This document shows positions 1-7,795 of a stretch of DNA of 16,508 nt, one piece after another; the stretch's first letter is position 1, and the number at the start of each line of letters is the position of its first letter. The stretch comes from JAWVZH01 sp033722295 (GTDB taxonomy: Bacteria > Bacteroidota > Bacteroidia > Chitinophagales > Saprospiraceae). Made by a program: the position numbers and the translations under genes. The stretch lies in assembly GCA_033722295.1 (NCBI GenBank), contig JAWVZH010000059.1, positions 1 to 16,508 of the forward strand, given 5' to 3'. A model generated the notes under the pieces. The model saw only the letters and a program-made list of their open reading frames with translations, ran no database searches and was not told the DNA's origin.

Positions 1-1299
1 ATGCTTCACAGTTCAGACCGCGACCGCACTTTGATCCTTGTAGGTTTTTCGGAAACGAGCGACCCCAACGGCAACTGGCATTTTTATACCATCGATGGGA
101 ACCCCTTCGATATCAATATTTTTTCTGATTACCCCATGGTCGCCATCACAAAAGACAAGTTTTACTTCACCGTAAATGCCGTCGATGTGGACTCTACCTG
201 GCAAGACGGTTTTGTAGAGACCTACATTTGGGAGATAGATAAATTCAGCGGATACAATGGAGATTCCCTGGAGGCCGTAATGTATAACGAGATCCTTTTT
301 GGAGGTCAGCCGATTAGAAATCTGTGTCCCATAACACCAGCTAATGAGGGACTCCTGGACAAACAATATTTTTTATCTAATCGAAATTTTGCGGTTGAAA
401 ACGACACTTTCTTCCTGGTGACGCTGGACAATGGCCTGGTCGATGTGCGCACTCTCATCGCAGATACGCCATACGGTGTGCCACCCAATGCCGTGCAGAA
501 TAACAGCCTTACTTTGCAGACCAACGATGCACGAGTTCTCGATGCCTTTTACCTGGATGGCAAGGTGCAATTTGTCAATAACTGTGTGAATCCGGTGAAT
601 GGTTTTGCCAGCATTTATCATGGCAGGATCGCAGACATAGAAAATTCTAATTCTGTATCCGGTGACGTCATAGCCTATGGAGATCTGGAATTAGGCTATC
701 CGGACATCTCTTATGCAGGAGTTCAGCCCGGAGAAGATCATTCGATCATTGTTGTCAGTCATGTTGGAGAAGGTCGTTTCCCAGGCATCTCAGCCCTTGA
801 ATACGACGGCAGCACTTATTCAGAGCTTGTCACCCTTCACGAGGGAACGGGAGTGATCAACCAGATCGGAGGAAGTTTGCAACGCTGGGGAGATTATTCG
901 GGCAATCAGCGTATATACAATTTACCCGGGGCCTGCTGGACGGTATCAAGTTTTGGCCGAAGTAATCGGGAATATGGAGTGGGCATCAATGAACTTTCCC
1001 GTTCCGACATAAATGTATCCTCTCGCGACGTACAACACATCCCGCACAAGATCTACCCAAATCCGGTCTCGGATTGGGTAGAGATAGAATTTGAAATTCC
1101 ATCCAGGTCCCTAATAACCATCAACTTGTTTGACTTAAGGGGTCAGGGCATAAGAGAGATCGTTACAACAACCCCCAAGAAGACAGGCCAGGCGACATTC
1201 AGGTTCGCTACAGACCATCTGTCCTCGGGGACATACATAATCAGTGCATCGAGTGAAGAGGGTATCCTCTTTTCGGATAGGATCATCATTTCGAATTAA
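1..1299 (+). CDS. Secreted protein with T9SS type A sorting domain (5' partial)
   Basis: This is the C-terminal 432 residues of an exported protein; the open frame reaches the window edge. The ATG at position 1 is probably an internal methionine because no signal peptide follows it. The last ~84 residues (about 349-432) form a typical type IX secretion sorting domain: a PNP motif at 353-355, alternating beta-strand residues, an FDLRG turn near 377-381 and an LSSGTY motif near 407-412, ending in a short polar tail. In this family the domain directs passage through the outer membrane and is cleaved. The upstream part is rich in aromatic, Gly and Asp residues and has an RWGDYSG motif at 295-301, reminiscent of beta-propeller or BNR-like secreted proteins; I do not recognise a catalytic function. 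The anmK start lies 6 bp downstream, so the two may be co-transcribed. The sorting-domain call is firm; the function is unknown. Confidence 0.88.
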   Translation: MLHSSDRDRTLILVGFSETSDPNGNWHFYTIDGNPFDINIFSDYPMVAITKDKFYFTVNAVDVDSTWQDGFVETYIWEIDKFSGYNGDSLEAVMYNEILFGGQPIRNLCPITPANEGLLDKQYFLSNRNFAVENDTFFLVTLDNGLVDVRTLIADTPYGVPPNAVQNNSLTLQTNDARVLDAFYLDGKVQFVNNCVNPVNGFASIYHGRIADIENSNSVSGDVIAYGDLELGYPDISYAGVQPGEDHSIIVVSHVGEGRFPGISALEYDGSTYSELVTLHEGTGVINQIGGSLQRWGDYSGNQRIYNLPGACWTVSSFGRSNREYGVGINELSRSDINVSSRDVQHIPHKIYPNPVSDWVEIEFEIPSRSLITINLFDLRGQGIREIVTTTPKKTGQATFRFATDHLSSGTYIISASSEEGILFSDRIIISN

Positions 1300-1305
1300 A
1301 AGATC

Positions 1306-2376
1306 GTGAAAACCTATCACGCACTTGGAATGATGTCGGGGACATCACTGGATGGTGTCGATCTTTGCCTGACAAAATTGATCGATTTCGATGATCACTG
1401 GGAATTTGAAATTCTTGATGCTAAAACCATCGGGTACGATGAGGTGGAAGGCAACTGGAAGGAAAAGCTTGAAAAGGCCTACAGCACGCCTCCGGAGGAG
1501 CTAGATGAAATAGATTCAGAATACGCCAGCTTCCTGGGGCAACTTGCAAAAGATTTCATCTCCCATCATCAGGTGAAGGTCGACTTTATCGCCAGTCACG
1601 GCCATACCGTCTATCATGAACCCGAAAATGGAATAACCTACCAGTTGGGCAACCATCCCGACATCGCCAGAGTATCCGGACATAAGGTTGTCGGTGATTT
1701 CCGCAGCGACGATGTTGCTCTCGACGGTGAGGGCGCACCCCTTGTGCCAATAGGTGATAAATTCCTTTTTGGACACTATGAATATTGTCTCAACCTCGGA
1801 GGAATATCAAATATTTCTTTTGACCGAGATGGTAAACGGATCGCATTCGACATTTCTCCGTGTAATATGCTGCTGAATGAGATCGCCATGATCAAAGGTC
1901 AGTCTTTCGACAGCGATGGCCATATGGCCCGAGAGGGACGCATCATTGAAGAGCTCCTCGGGCAGTGGAACAGTCTTGATTTTTACCGGGAAAAAGGACC
2001 TAAATCCCTTGGCCGTGAGTGGTATGAAGAACACTTCTCGATCACCCAAAAATTAAAAAAGAACTGGATGCCTCAAGATCTCGCACGCACCGCGACCGAG
2101 CATATTGCTATTCAGGTTGGCCTTGTCCTCTCGCATAGCGGTCAGTGTCTCACGACAGGAGGTGGCGCCAGGAATGAATATTTAATAGAACGCATTCGTC
2201 ATTATTCGAAGGCCAAGATAGTTATACCCGAGTCAAGACTGGTCGATTTCAAAGAAGCTCTCATATTTGCACTCCTCGGCGCATTAAGGCTCAATGGGGA
2301 AAACAACGTGCTCTCCTCGGTCACAGGCGCCCTCAAAGATCACTCTTCTGGCAAGATATTCCTGCCCAAAACATAG
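1306..2376 (+). CDS. anmK: Anhydro-N-acetylmuramic acid kinase
   Basis: This enzyme phosphorylates and opens 1,6-anhydro-N-acetylmuramic acid to MurNAc-6-phosphate, a cytoplasmic step of peptidoglycan recycling. At 356 residues it is close to the family's ~370. Visible motifs are the phosphate-binding GMMSGTSLDGVD at 8-19, HGHTVYHEP at 98-106, VVGDFRSDDVALDGEGAPLVP-type sugar-site residues at 128-148, NLGGISNIS at 163-171, GPKSLGRE at 231-238 and the ATP-site TTGGGARN at 283-290. The catalytic Asp is kept (D182), but the usual DTGPGN surrounding it reads DISPCN here, a variant I recall from Bacteroidota homologues. The start is GTG at 1306: it places only seven residues before the first motif and no better ATG exists. 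It follows the T9SS cargo gene by 6 bp and ends 6 bp from the convergent glycosyltransferase stop; both stops are TAG. Confidence 0.96.
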   Translation: MKTYHALGMMSGTSLDGVDLCLTKLIDFDDHWEFEILDAKTIGYDEVEGNWKEKLEKAYSTPPEELDEIDSEYASFLGQLAKDFISHHQVKVDFIASHGHTVYHEPENGITYQLGNHPDIARVSGHKVVGDFRSDDVALDGEGAPLVPIGDKFLFGHYEYCLNLGGISNISFDRDGKRIAFDISPCNMLLNEIAMIKGQSFDSDGHMAREGRIIEELLGQWNSLDFYREKGPKSLGREWYEEHFSITQKLKKNWMPQDLARTATEHIAIQVGLVLSHSGQCLTTGGGARNEYLIERIRHYSKAKIVIPESRLVDFKEALIFALLGALRLNGENNVLSSVTGALKDHSSGKIFLPKT

Positions 2377-2382
2377 AAATGG

Positions 2383-3099
2383 CTAGCGAAATAAATTATA
2401 TTTCAAAATGCAGTAAATAGCCCTGAAGCCATCTTTCCACCCTATCTTCTTTCCTTCTTCAAAAGTGCGTCCATAATAAGATATACCTACCTCGTAAATT
2501 CGAATTCCCGGTATCCTCGATATTTTGGCGGTAACTTCAGGCTCAAATCCGAATCTTTTTTCTCGTAAATCCAAATTTTGGATGTGCTCCCTTTTGAACA
2601 GTTTATAACAGGTCTCCATATCCGTCAAATTCAAATTCGTGAACATATTGGATATATAAGTCAGGATCTTGTTACCTATGGAGTGCCAAAAGAAAAGAAT
2701 TCTATGTGGGCGTCCGCCGATGAAACGAGAGCCGTAGACAACATCAGCCTGGCCATTCAATATCGGCTTGAGCAGATCATTGTATTCCTCCGGTTCATAT
2801 TCAAGGTCGGCATCCTGAATGATAAGATAGTCTCCTTTCGCCTTTTGAATGCCGGTATGAAGTGCGGCGCCTTTTCCCTGATTCACTTCATGTGAAAAAT
2901 ATTGAATATTGAGTTCGGGGTTCTGATCCTTATAATTAAGGATAGCCGTCTCCGTGTCATCCGAACTGTAATCATTTACGATGATGACCTCTTTTTCCAA
3001 ACCCCTGATCAGTTGCACATTTTTAACCTTATCCAGGATCCTGTGAATCGTGGGCCCTTCATTGAAGGCCGGAATGATTATAGAAAGTACTGAGGACAT
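2383..3099 (-). CDS. Family 2 glycosyltransferase, polyprenol-phosphate-sugar synthase-like
   Basis: This 238-residue GT-A fold enzyme probably transfers a sugar from a nucleotide donor to a lipid carrier such as polyprenyl phosphate at the cytoplasmic membrane face. Visible GT2 features are the N-terminal IIIPAFNEG (7-15), nucleotide-binding Asp residues in VNDYSSDDT (41-49), NQGKGAAL (73-80), the metal-binding DADLEY (96-101), VYGSRF (121-126), DMETCYKLF (160-168) and FEPEVT (185-190), followed by a basic amphipathic C-terminus. This pattern and length resemble dolichol-phosphate mannosyltransferase (DPM1)-like enzymes without C-terminal membrane helices. It is the last gene of the leftward run and lies near a GT-C-like membrane protein, which fits a lipid-linked sugar pathway. 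The sugar (mannose, glucose or other) cannot be read from the sequence. The start is the ATG at 3099; its leader is 96 bp long. Confidence 0.9.
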   Translation of the reverse strand: MSSVLSIIIPAFNEGPTIHRILDKVKNVQLIRGLEKEVIIVNDYSSDDTETAILNYKDQNPELNIQYFSHEVNQGKGAALHTGIQKAKGDYLIIQDADLEYEPEEYNDLLKPILNGQADVVYGSRFIGGRPHRILFFWHSIGNKILTYISNMFTNLNLTDMETCYKLFKREHIQNLDLREKRFGFEPEVTAKISRIPGIRIYEVGISYYGRTFEEGKKIGWKDGFRAIYCILKYNLFR

Positions 3100-3195
3100 T
3101 GAGGCTTGTTTAGTGATTCAAGGTAGTTGGGGTGCGATCATTTGAAAATACAATTCGTCGCTGAGCGGTTAATGAGGTCAATGAGGTGCATGATA

Positions 3196-3912
3196 TTAAT
3201 TACAATTGACAGAGTAATTGTAAATGTGCTTCGGGAGGTCTTTCCATACCACGCGGTCCGTATCTTCCGGAATATATTTCTGGCAATCCTGATAAAGCTT
3301 GTCCAGGTTTTCGTCATAATCTTTTTTCTTCAATCTCCACGGTTTGTCATCCTCCATCTGTATGTAATATGACTTGTCAATACCCCCGGCCACCTGAAAG
3401 CCCCCAACAGATGTAGACATAGTTTCTCCAGACTGGGGATCATTGTAAACAGTAATGTATTTATTGAAATGGGGATTGAGAACCTGCATGAGGTAATATT
3501 TCTCATCGGATCTCTTGATCTGAGCCAGTTGTGATTCGAAATAACCGTATCCGTCCTTTATCAGCTTCCCCTCGAGTGACTCGTCACCCCAGCGTGTAAC
3601 ATTCGTCGCTTTGTCCATGCCTACCGAGAACTTCTCAAAACCACTTTGCGGTAAAAAGGCAAAATCGATATCTTCGGTGGCAAGCTCCACTTCCTCCCCG
3701 TTCTCCAGCTCAAGCCTGACCCATAGTACCTGGCCTTTCTTTCTCTTTACCTTATCCAGTTCGCCCTCTACCTTATCACCATCTTTCATGGTGACGTACG
3801 CTGTTTTATTTTTTGAAAATAGAGAAATGGGATCCACAAACCTTTGCGCATCCATCGACTGAATGGTAACGATCAACAGTGTTAATAATATCAAACGTAT
3901 CATAGTTCTCAT
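3196..3912 (-). CDS. Secreted protein of unknown function between two glycosyltransferases
   Basis: I do not recognise a named family. The 238-residue protein starts with a clear signal peptide (hydrophobic stretch at about 4-18, likely cleavage after MDA or MDAQ near 22-23), so it is exported to the periplasm or cell surface. Residues 37-88 form a short beta-rich module (TAYVTMKDGDKVEGEL, then strands rich in Val, Leu and Glu), which could be a small barrel of Sm or SH3 type; that is inference. The C-terminal part has a KDYDENLDKLYQDCQKYI helix and an aromatic tail ending NYSVNCN, resembling a group of small secreted Bacteroidota proteins that I recall only as hypothetical. An alternative start is Met4 (3903). 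It starts 20 bp after the GT-C-like gene stops and precedes the GT2 gene, so it is probably co-expressed with both. Confidence 0.8.
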   Translation of the reverse strand: MRTMIRLILLTLLIVTIQSMDAQRFVDPISLFSKNKTAYVTMKDGDKVEGELDKVKRKKGQVLWVRLELENGEEVELATEDIDFAFLPQSGFEKFSVGMDKATNVTRWGDESLEGKLIKDGYGYFESQLAQIKRSDEKYYLMQVLNPHFNKYITVYNDPQSGETMSTSVGGFQVAGGIDKSYYIQMEDDKPWRLKKKDYDENLDKLYQDCQKYIPEDTDRVVWKDLPKHIYNYSVNCN

Positions 3913-3932
3913 TTTATAAATTGACTTACTCT

Positions 3933-5258
3933 TTATTTAAGCTGTTTCATGGAGTGCCCGTCTTGAAGACCCTTCCATATCCTTATTCTTGAAAATATGG
4001 GTAAGCCCAATAACAAAGGTAATACAAATAAATAGGCGTATGGTACATGTATAAAGCTGTAAAAGACCATGAGGTAAATCTTCAAACCAAAGATCAGAAA
4101 AAGATCCTTTCTCTCAATTCTACTCCTGAGCCACCAAAACGCTGCAAAGATCAAAGAAATGGTGAGTAGTGAGGTGAGCACGTTCAACACTTGGATCATC
4201 CTCAGCTTAAATTGAATATCACCATTGATATATTCATAGATATAGATCGCAAATCCAAAGCCACGGCTCAGATGATAAGGCTTCGATCCCTCCGGTTGCC
4301 AATTTTGTACCACCCATTCACCTTCTGCCGAGAACATATAGTAGGCCATGCCCTTTTGATACACAAAAGGATCCTTGAAAAGAAATGGGATCACATAAAA
4401 TATAAAGACCATCATTGCGACACCCGTCAATAAGTATATCAGCGGCCGCCATCCGTAAACCCACCAGTAAACAAAGACATAAAAGGGCAACCAGAAGCCG
4501 AAAGAGTAGCGTGACAGCAAACATAGTCCGATCCCGATCGCTGCTAACCATGGTCTTTCTGATAATATCGTTTCACACAGGATCAAATAGAAGACCGCGA
4601 TCATGATCTCCGCGGTATGACCAAAGATCGTTGGATCGTAAAGCAACAATAACCAAATTATAAAGAGCGGAACTACTGATTTTATCAAATATTCTACAGG
4701 GTGCAGGTCCTTTTGAAGAAACAGTTTTATCCAATAATAGAGAGCGTAACCGACAAAGCACACCCATGGCCACCATCTGTAATCAATATCGAGCAATTCA
4801 GGCACGACAAAGGGCATCCATACCAAAGGCAAATAGTTGGGTATCACTGTCCAACCTGGAAACTCCATGGGAGCATATGCCCACTCTCCGGCCAACCACC
4901 GCCTCACATACAATTGTATGGCCGGTAAGACATCCGAATTGAGTGGGTCGATCTCGATGGTATTGATCACCTCCGATAGTAGATTGAAACTCAAATAAAC
5001 GAGATACCCGTTGATCAGACAGGCAATGAGGGTCAGAGCATATCTGAGTATCTTGAGGTCTTTGGATCGGGCTTTCCATTCAGCGTCCTTACTAAGACTC
5101 AGACCCACAAAGAGGTATCCCGTAGCGATCAGAAGATAGTAGACGGGTTGCCAGTAGATGTCCGCAAATCCCAGGTAATAGGTTTGAAGGTTTATCTCAA
5201 TGACGAAAAGAAAAACAAAGAGAAGTGCTGCAATATGGATGGGAGATCTGAAGCTCAT
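3933..5258 (-). CDS. Multi-pass membrane protein, GT-C-like glycosyltransferase candidate
   Basis: This 441-residue protein is very hydrophobic, with roughly ten membrane helices (for example about 8-22, 37-55, 70-93, 163-180, 190-207, 215-230, 237-250, 254-268, 274-295, and more near the C-terminus). After the third helix comes a hydrophilic loop containing SDVLPAIQLYVRRWLAGE (108-125) and a Pro-rich stretch leading to NYLPLVWMPF (141-150). This layout resembles the first periplasmic loop of DUF2029/GT87 and other GT-C enzymes, which use polyprenol-phosphate-linked sugars, and the Asp there would be the candidate catalytic residue. The nearby DPM1-like GT2 gene supports such a role. The family assignment is by resemblance only; it could be another multi-pass enzyme or an O-antigen-type protein. 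It begins 38 bp after the pcrA stop and ends 20 bp before the next start, suggesting a shared transcript. Confidence 0.78.
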   Translation of the reverse strand: MSFRSPIHIAALLFVFLFVIEINLQTYYLGFADIYWQPVYYLLIATGYLFVGLSLSKDAEWKARSKDLKILRYALTLIACLINGYLVYLSFNLLSEVINTIEIDPLNSDVLPAIQLYVRRWLAGEWAYAPMEFPGWTVIPNYLPLVWMPFVVPELLDIDYRWWPWVCFVGYALYYWIKLFLQKDLHPVEYLIKSVVPLFIIWLLLLYDPTIFGHTAEIMIAVFYLILCETILSERPWLAAIGIGLCLLSRYSFGFWLPFYVFVYWWVYGWRPLIYLLTGVAMMVFIFYVIPFLFKDPFVYQKGMAYYMFSAEGEWVVQNWQPEGSKPYHLSRGFGFAIYIYEYINGDIQFKLRMIQVLNVLTSLLTISLIFAAFWWLRSRIERKDLFLIFGLKIYLMVFYSFIHVPYAYLFVLPLLLGLPIFSRIRIWKGLQDGHSMKQLK

Positions 5259-5296
5259 ATTTTACCGTGCAGCGAAATTACAGAATCCTATCAGGA

Positions 5297-7561
5297 TCAT
5301 TCTTCCAGAACCTGAAGCTTGGCAAAACGCAACATCAACTTTCGCTCAGGGTTATCAATATTTTCAAACCGAATCGTGGCCACCTTATTTTGTTCGCCAC
5401 CGTCGATTTTGACGACCTCCCCTTTTCCGAACTTCAAGTGCATCACCGACTTTCCGGGCTGTATCATGTAGGATGGAGACGGCTTGAAATCTATCGGCAC
5501 CTTGATGGGTTCTGACAACTTGGGCTTACGAAGCCGTACTCCCGAAATTCCCGCTCTTTGCTGGCCTGCACTTCCTCCGGTCAGCTTCGATGTTCTCCTC
5601 CCCATCGACATATCAAAGTGAGTTTCGGGAATCTCATCGAGGAACCGACTTGGGTCGTTGTATCTGATCTGTCCATATTGATAGCGGCTGTTGGCAAAAG
5701 AGAGCGTAAGAAAACTTTTCGCCCTTGTGATGGCGACATAGAAAAGCCGTCTTTCTTCATCGAGTTGATCCGGAGAGCTCATTGACATGAAGGAAGGAAA
5801 TAAGTTCTCTTCCAGGCCAACAACAAATATCGATTTGAACTCCAGCCCCTTTGCAGAATGTACTGACATGAGGGTCACGTAGTCTTGCTCCGACTCTTCG
5901 GTATCGAAGTCTGTCAGCAATGCAATATTCTGAATATAGCTAGCCAGACTCTTGTCGGATTGAGCCGTTTCTTCCACCTGGTCTTCATCCACAAATTCCT
6001 TGATACCATCGAGGAGTGCCACGACATTCTCTTTCCTGTTGATACCTTCCATCGACATATCGGCATTCATCAGCTTTTGAAGACCGGAATGATGGTACAT
6101 ATATACGGCTGCAGTATAGGCGTCTTCCTTTTCGGCTTTTTGATGAAAAACACTGATAAGGTTCTTGAAATTCGACAAGAGGTTGGTGGCACGCTTGGGA
6201 AGTTCTATTTGGCCTATAGCCTCCATGGCGCTTATGCCATTAGCCGCCGCAAATTCCAGCACTTTGGTGACTGTCGTAGCGCCTATGCCTCGTTTGGGAT
6301 GATTGACACTTCTTTTGAAGGCCTCATTATCTCGTGGATTCACCGCAAGGCGCAGATAGGCCAGGAGATCCTTCACTTCCTTCCTCTGGTAGAAACTAAG
6401 TCCACCGAAGATCTTATAAGTAATATTGGAACGCCTCAGGTGCTCCTCAAAGACCCTGGACTGGGCATTCGTCCTGTACAATATGGCGATCTCCCGGTTG
6501 GTAAGATGATGTCTGTTCTTTTGCTCAAGTATAAGGTCCGAAACCTGTCGACCTTCTTCTGTATCAGAGACCGCTTTGATCAACTTTATCTTCTCTCCTT
6601 CTCCTGAATCCGTCCAGATGGTCTTGGGAATTTGTTTTCTGTTATTTTCTATGACCTTGTTGGCCGCAGAAACAATATGATCGGTGGACCGGTAATTCTG
6701 TTCCAGCTTGAAGATCTGAACATCCGGGTAATCTCTTTCAAATTCAAGAATATTGGTAATGGTAGCACCCCTGAACGAATATATGCTTTGGGCGTCATCA
6801 CCGACGATACAAACATTCTGAAGACTTCCGTCGTACAGCGTTAATTGCTTGACAATAACGTATTGCAGATAGTTGGTGTCCTGAAACTCGTCCACCAGGA
6901 CATATTGGAATCGCTTTCTGTATTTGCCGAGCACATCAGGATGATTCCTGAACAATTCATACAATTTCAAAAGAAGGTCATCGAAGTCCATCGCTCCGGC
7001 TATCGCACATCTCTCGACATATCTCCGATACAATTCATACAATTTGGGGCGCCGACTCATTCTGTCCTGTTCACGAAGGTCTTTATCATTTTCGTAAAGT
7101 TTTGGAGTAATGAGATTGCTCTTGGCACTGGAGATCCTAGAATAAACACCGCCAACCTTGTAATGCGTCTTGTCGAGACCCATTTCCTTGACAAGTTCCG
7201 TAATGAGACTCCGGCTGTCATCCGCATCATAAATAGTAAAGGTCGAAGGAAACCCCAAAGCATCGGCTTCTACCCTCAAGATCCTTGCAAATATGGAGTG
7301 AAATGTGCCGGCCCATACATCGCGAGAGGTTGTATTGGTAACCCTCTCTATGCGCTCTTTCATTTCGCGGGCGGCCTTATTTGTAAATGTCAGGGCCAAA
7401 ATGCTCCACGGAGGCACGCCCGAATTGAGCAAATGAGCAATCCGATAAGTAAGTACACGTGTTTTTCCGGATCCGGGACCGGCCACCACCATGACAGGCC
7501 CTTCGAGAGTTGTTACGGCCTGACGTTGTACATCGTTGAGTTGATCGAGATAATGGTTCAT
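5297..7561 (-). CDS. pcrA: UvrD/PcrA-type superfamily 1 DNA helicase
   Basis: This is an ATP-dependent 3'-5' DNA helicase/translocase of repair and replication-fork maintenance. It has 754 residues, usual for PcrA/UvrD, with all SF1A motifs: Q motif LNDVQRQAV (8-16), Walker A AGPGSGKT (27-34), TFTNKAA (58-64), DEFQD (224-228), GDDAQSIYSFRGA (254-266), LEQNYRS (286-292), TLMSVHSAKGLEF (563-575) and YVAITRAK (608-615). The C-terminal ~50 residues (HLKFGKGEVVKIDGG, then a final strand set to KLMLRFAKLQVLEE) match the Tudor-like tail that binds RNA polymerase in PcrA/UvrD. The ATG at 7561 gives the standard N-terminus. It is the first gene of the leftward run and reads away from a divergent control region. 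The family does not clearly separate PcrA from UvrD by name. Confidence 0.97.
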   Translation of the reverse strand: MNHYLDQLNDVQRQAVTTLEGPVMVVAGPGSGKTRVLTYRIAHLLNSGVPPWSILALTFTNKAAREMKERIERVTNTTSRDVWAGTFHSIFARILRVEADALGFPSTFTIYDADDSRSLITELVKEMGLDKTHYKVGGVYSRISSAKSNLITPKLYENDKDLREQDRMSRRPKLYELYRRYVERCAIAGAMDFDDLLLKLYELFRNHPDVLGKYRKRFQYVLVDEFQDTNYLQYVIVKQLTLYDGSLQNVCIVGDDAQSIYSFRGATITNILEFERDYPDVQIFKLEQNYRSTDHIVSAANKVIENNRKQIPKTIWTDSGEGEKIKLIKAVSDTEEGRQVSDLILEQKNRHHLTNREIAILYRTNAQSRVFEEHLRRSNITYKIFGGLSFYQRKEVKDLLAYLRLAVNPRDNEAFKRSVNHPKRGIGATTVTKVLEFAAANGISAMEAIGQIELPKRATNLLSNFKNLISVFHQKAEKEDAYTAAVYMYHHSGLQKLMNADMSMEGINRKENVVALLDGIKEFVDEDQVEETAQSDKSLASYIQNIALLTDFDTEESEQDYVTLMSVHSAKGLEFKSIFVVGLEENLFPSFMSMSSPDQLDEERRLFYVAITRAKSFLTLSFANSRYQYGQIRYNDPSRFLDEIPETHFDMSMGRRTSKLTGGSAGQQRAGISGVRLRKPKLSEPIKVPIDFKPSPSYMIQPGKSVMHLKFGKGEVVKIDGGEQNKVATIRFENIDNPERKLMLRFAKLQVLEE

Positions 7562-7625
7562 CGATGAGCGATTATACTAAAAAAGTTTTGATATGATGAT
7601 ATCCCCACTCAGGATAATGAACAAG

Positions 7626-7653
7626 TCCAGGGAGAGTTCTCCTTTTCCCTGGA
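7626..7653. repeat. 8-bp inverted repeat in the divergent intergenic region
   Basis: TCCAGGGA at 7626-7633 is the exact reverse complement of TCCCTGGA at 7646-7653, with a 12-nt spacer. It lies between the divergent pcrA start (7561) and the MORN lipoprotein start (7796), about 65 bp from the former and 110 bp upstream of the promoter box of the latter. No T-run follows on either strand, so it is not a typical terminator. It could be an operator or a 5'-leader hairpin of the pcrA transcript; chance is also possible. Confidence 0.4.
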
Positions 7654-7763
7654 AAACAGGTATCAGCATCGCTAAAGTGTCGCAAAAGACGACTAATTCA
7701 GGCTATTTATACTTAAAAACAATGATGCCCGTTTCAATTCGTTATTCGATACGAGTTAAACAT

Positions 7764-7771
7764 TACATTTG
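7764..7771 (+). promoter_or_regulatory. Bacteroidota -7 promoter box (TANNTTTG) for the MORN lipoprotein-porQ unit
   Basis: TACATTTG fits the Bacteroidota -7 consensus TANNTTTG exactly. It would start transcription near 7777-7780, giving a leader of about 17-20 nt before the ATG at 7796. No convincing -33 TTTG is present; the nearest candidate is GTTT at 7731-7734. The box overlaps the upstream in-frame TTG at 7769, which argues against using that codon as the start. Confidence 0.55.
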
Positions 7772-7795
7772 TCATATAAATCTGTAAAACCGAAG

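Noticed and set aside
3200..3223. Inverted repeat TTACAATT/AATTGTAA at the 3' end of the unknown secreted protein gene
   Set aside because: It is AT-rich, lies within the last codons and is followed by no T-run on the minus strand, so I do not call it a terminator.
5885..7567. Two long open frames (240 codons each) on the + strand
   Set aside because: They lie wholly opposite the pcrA coding sequence, show no recognisable domain, and follow from codon bias of the real gene on the other strand.
7593..7787. A 64-codon open frame in the divergent intergenic region
   Set aside because: It has no recognisable motif, and it covers both the inverted repeat and the promoter box, so it is more likely non-coding.
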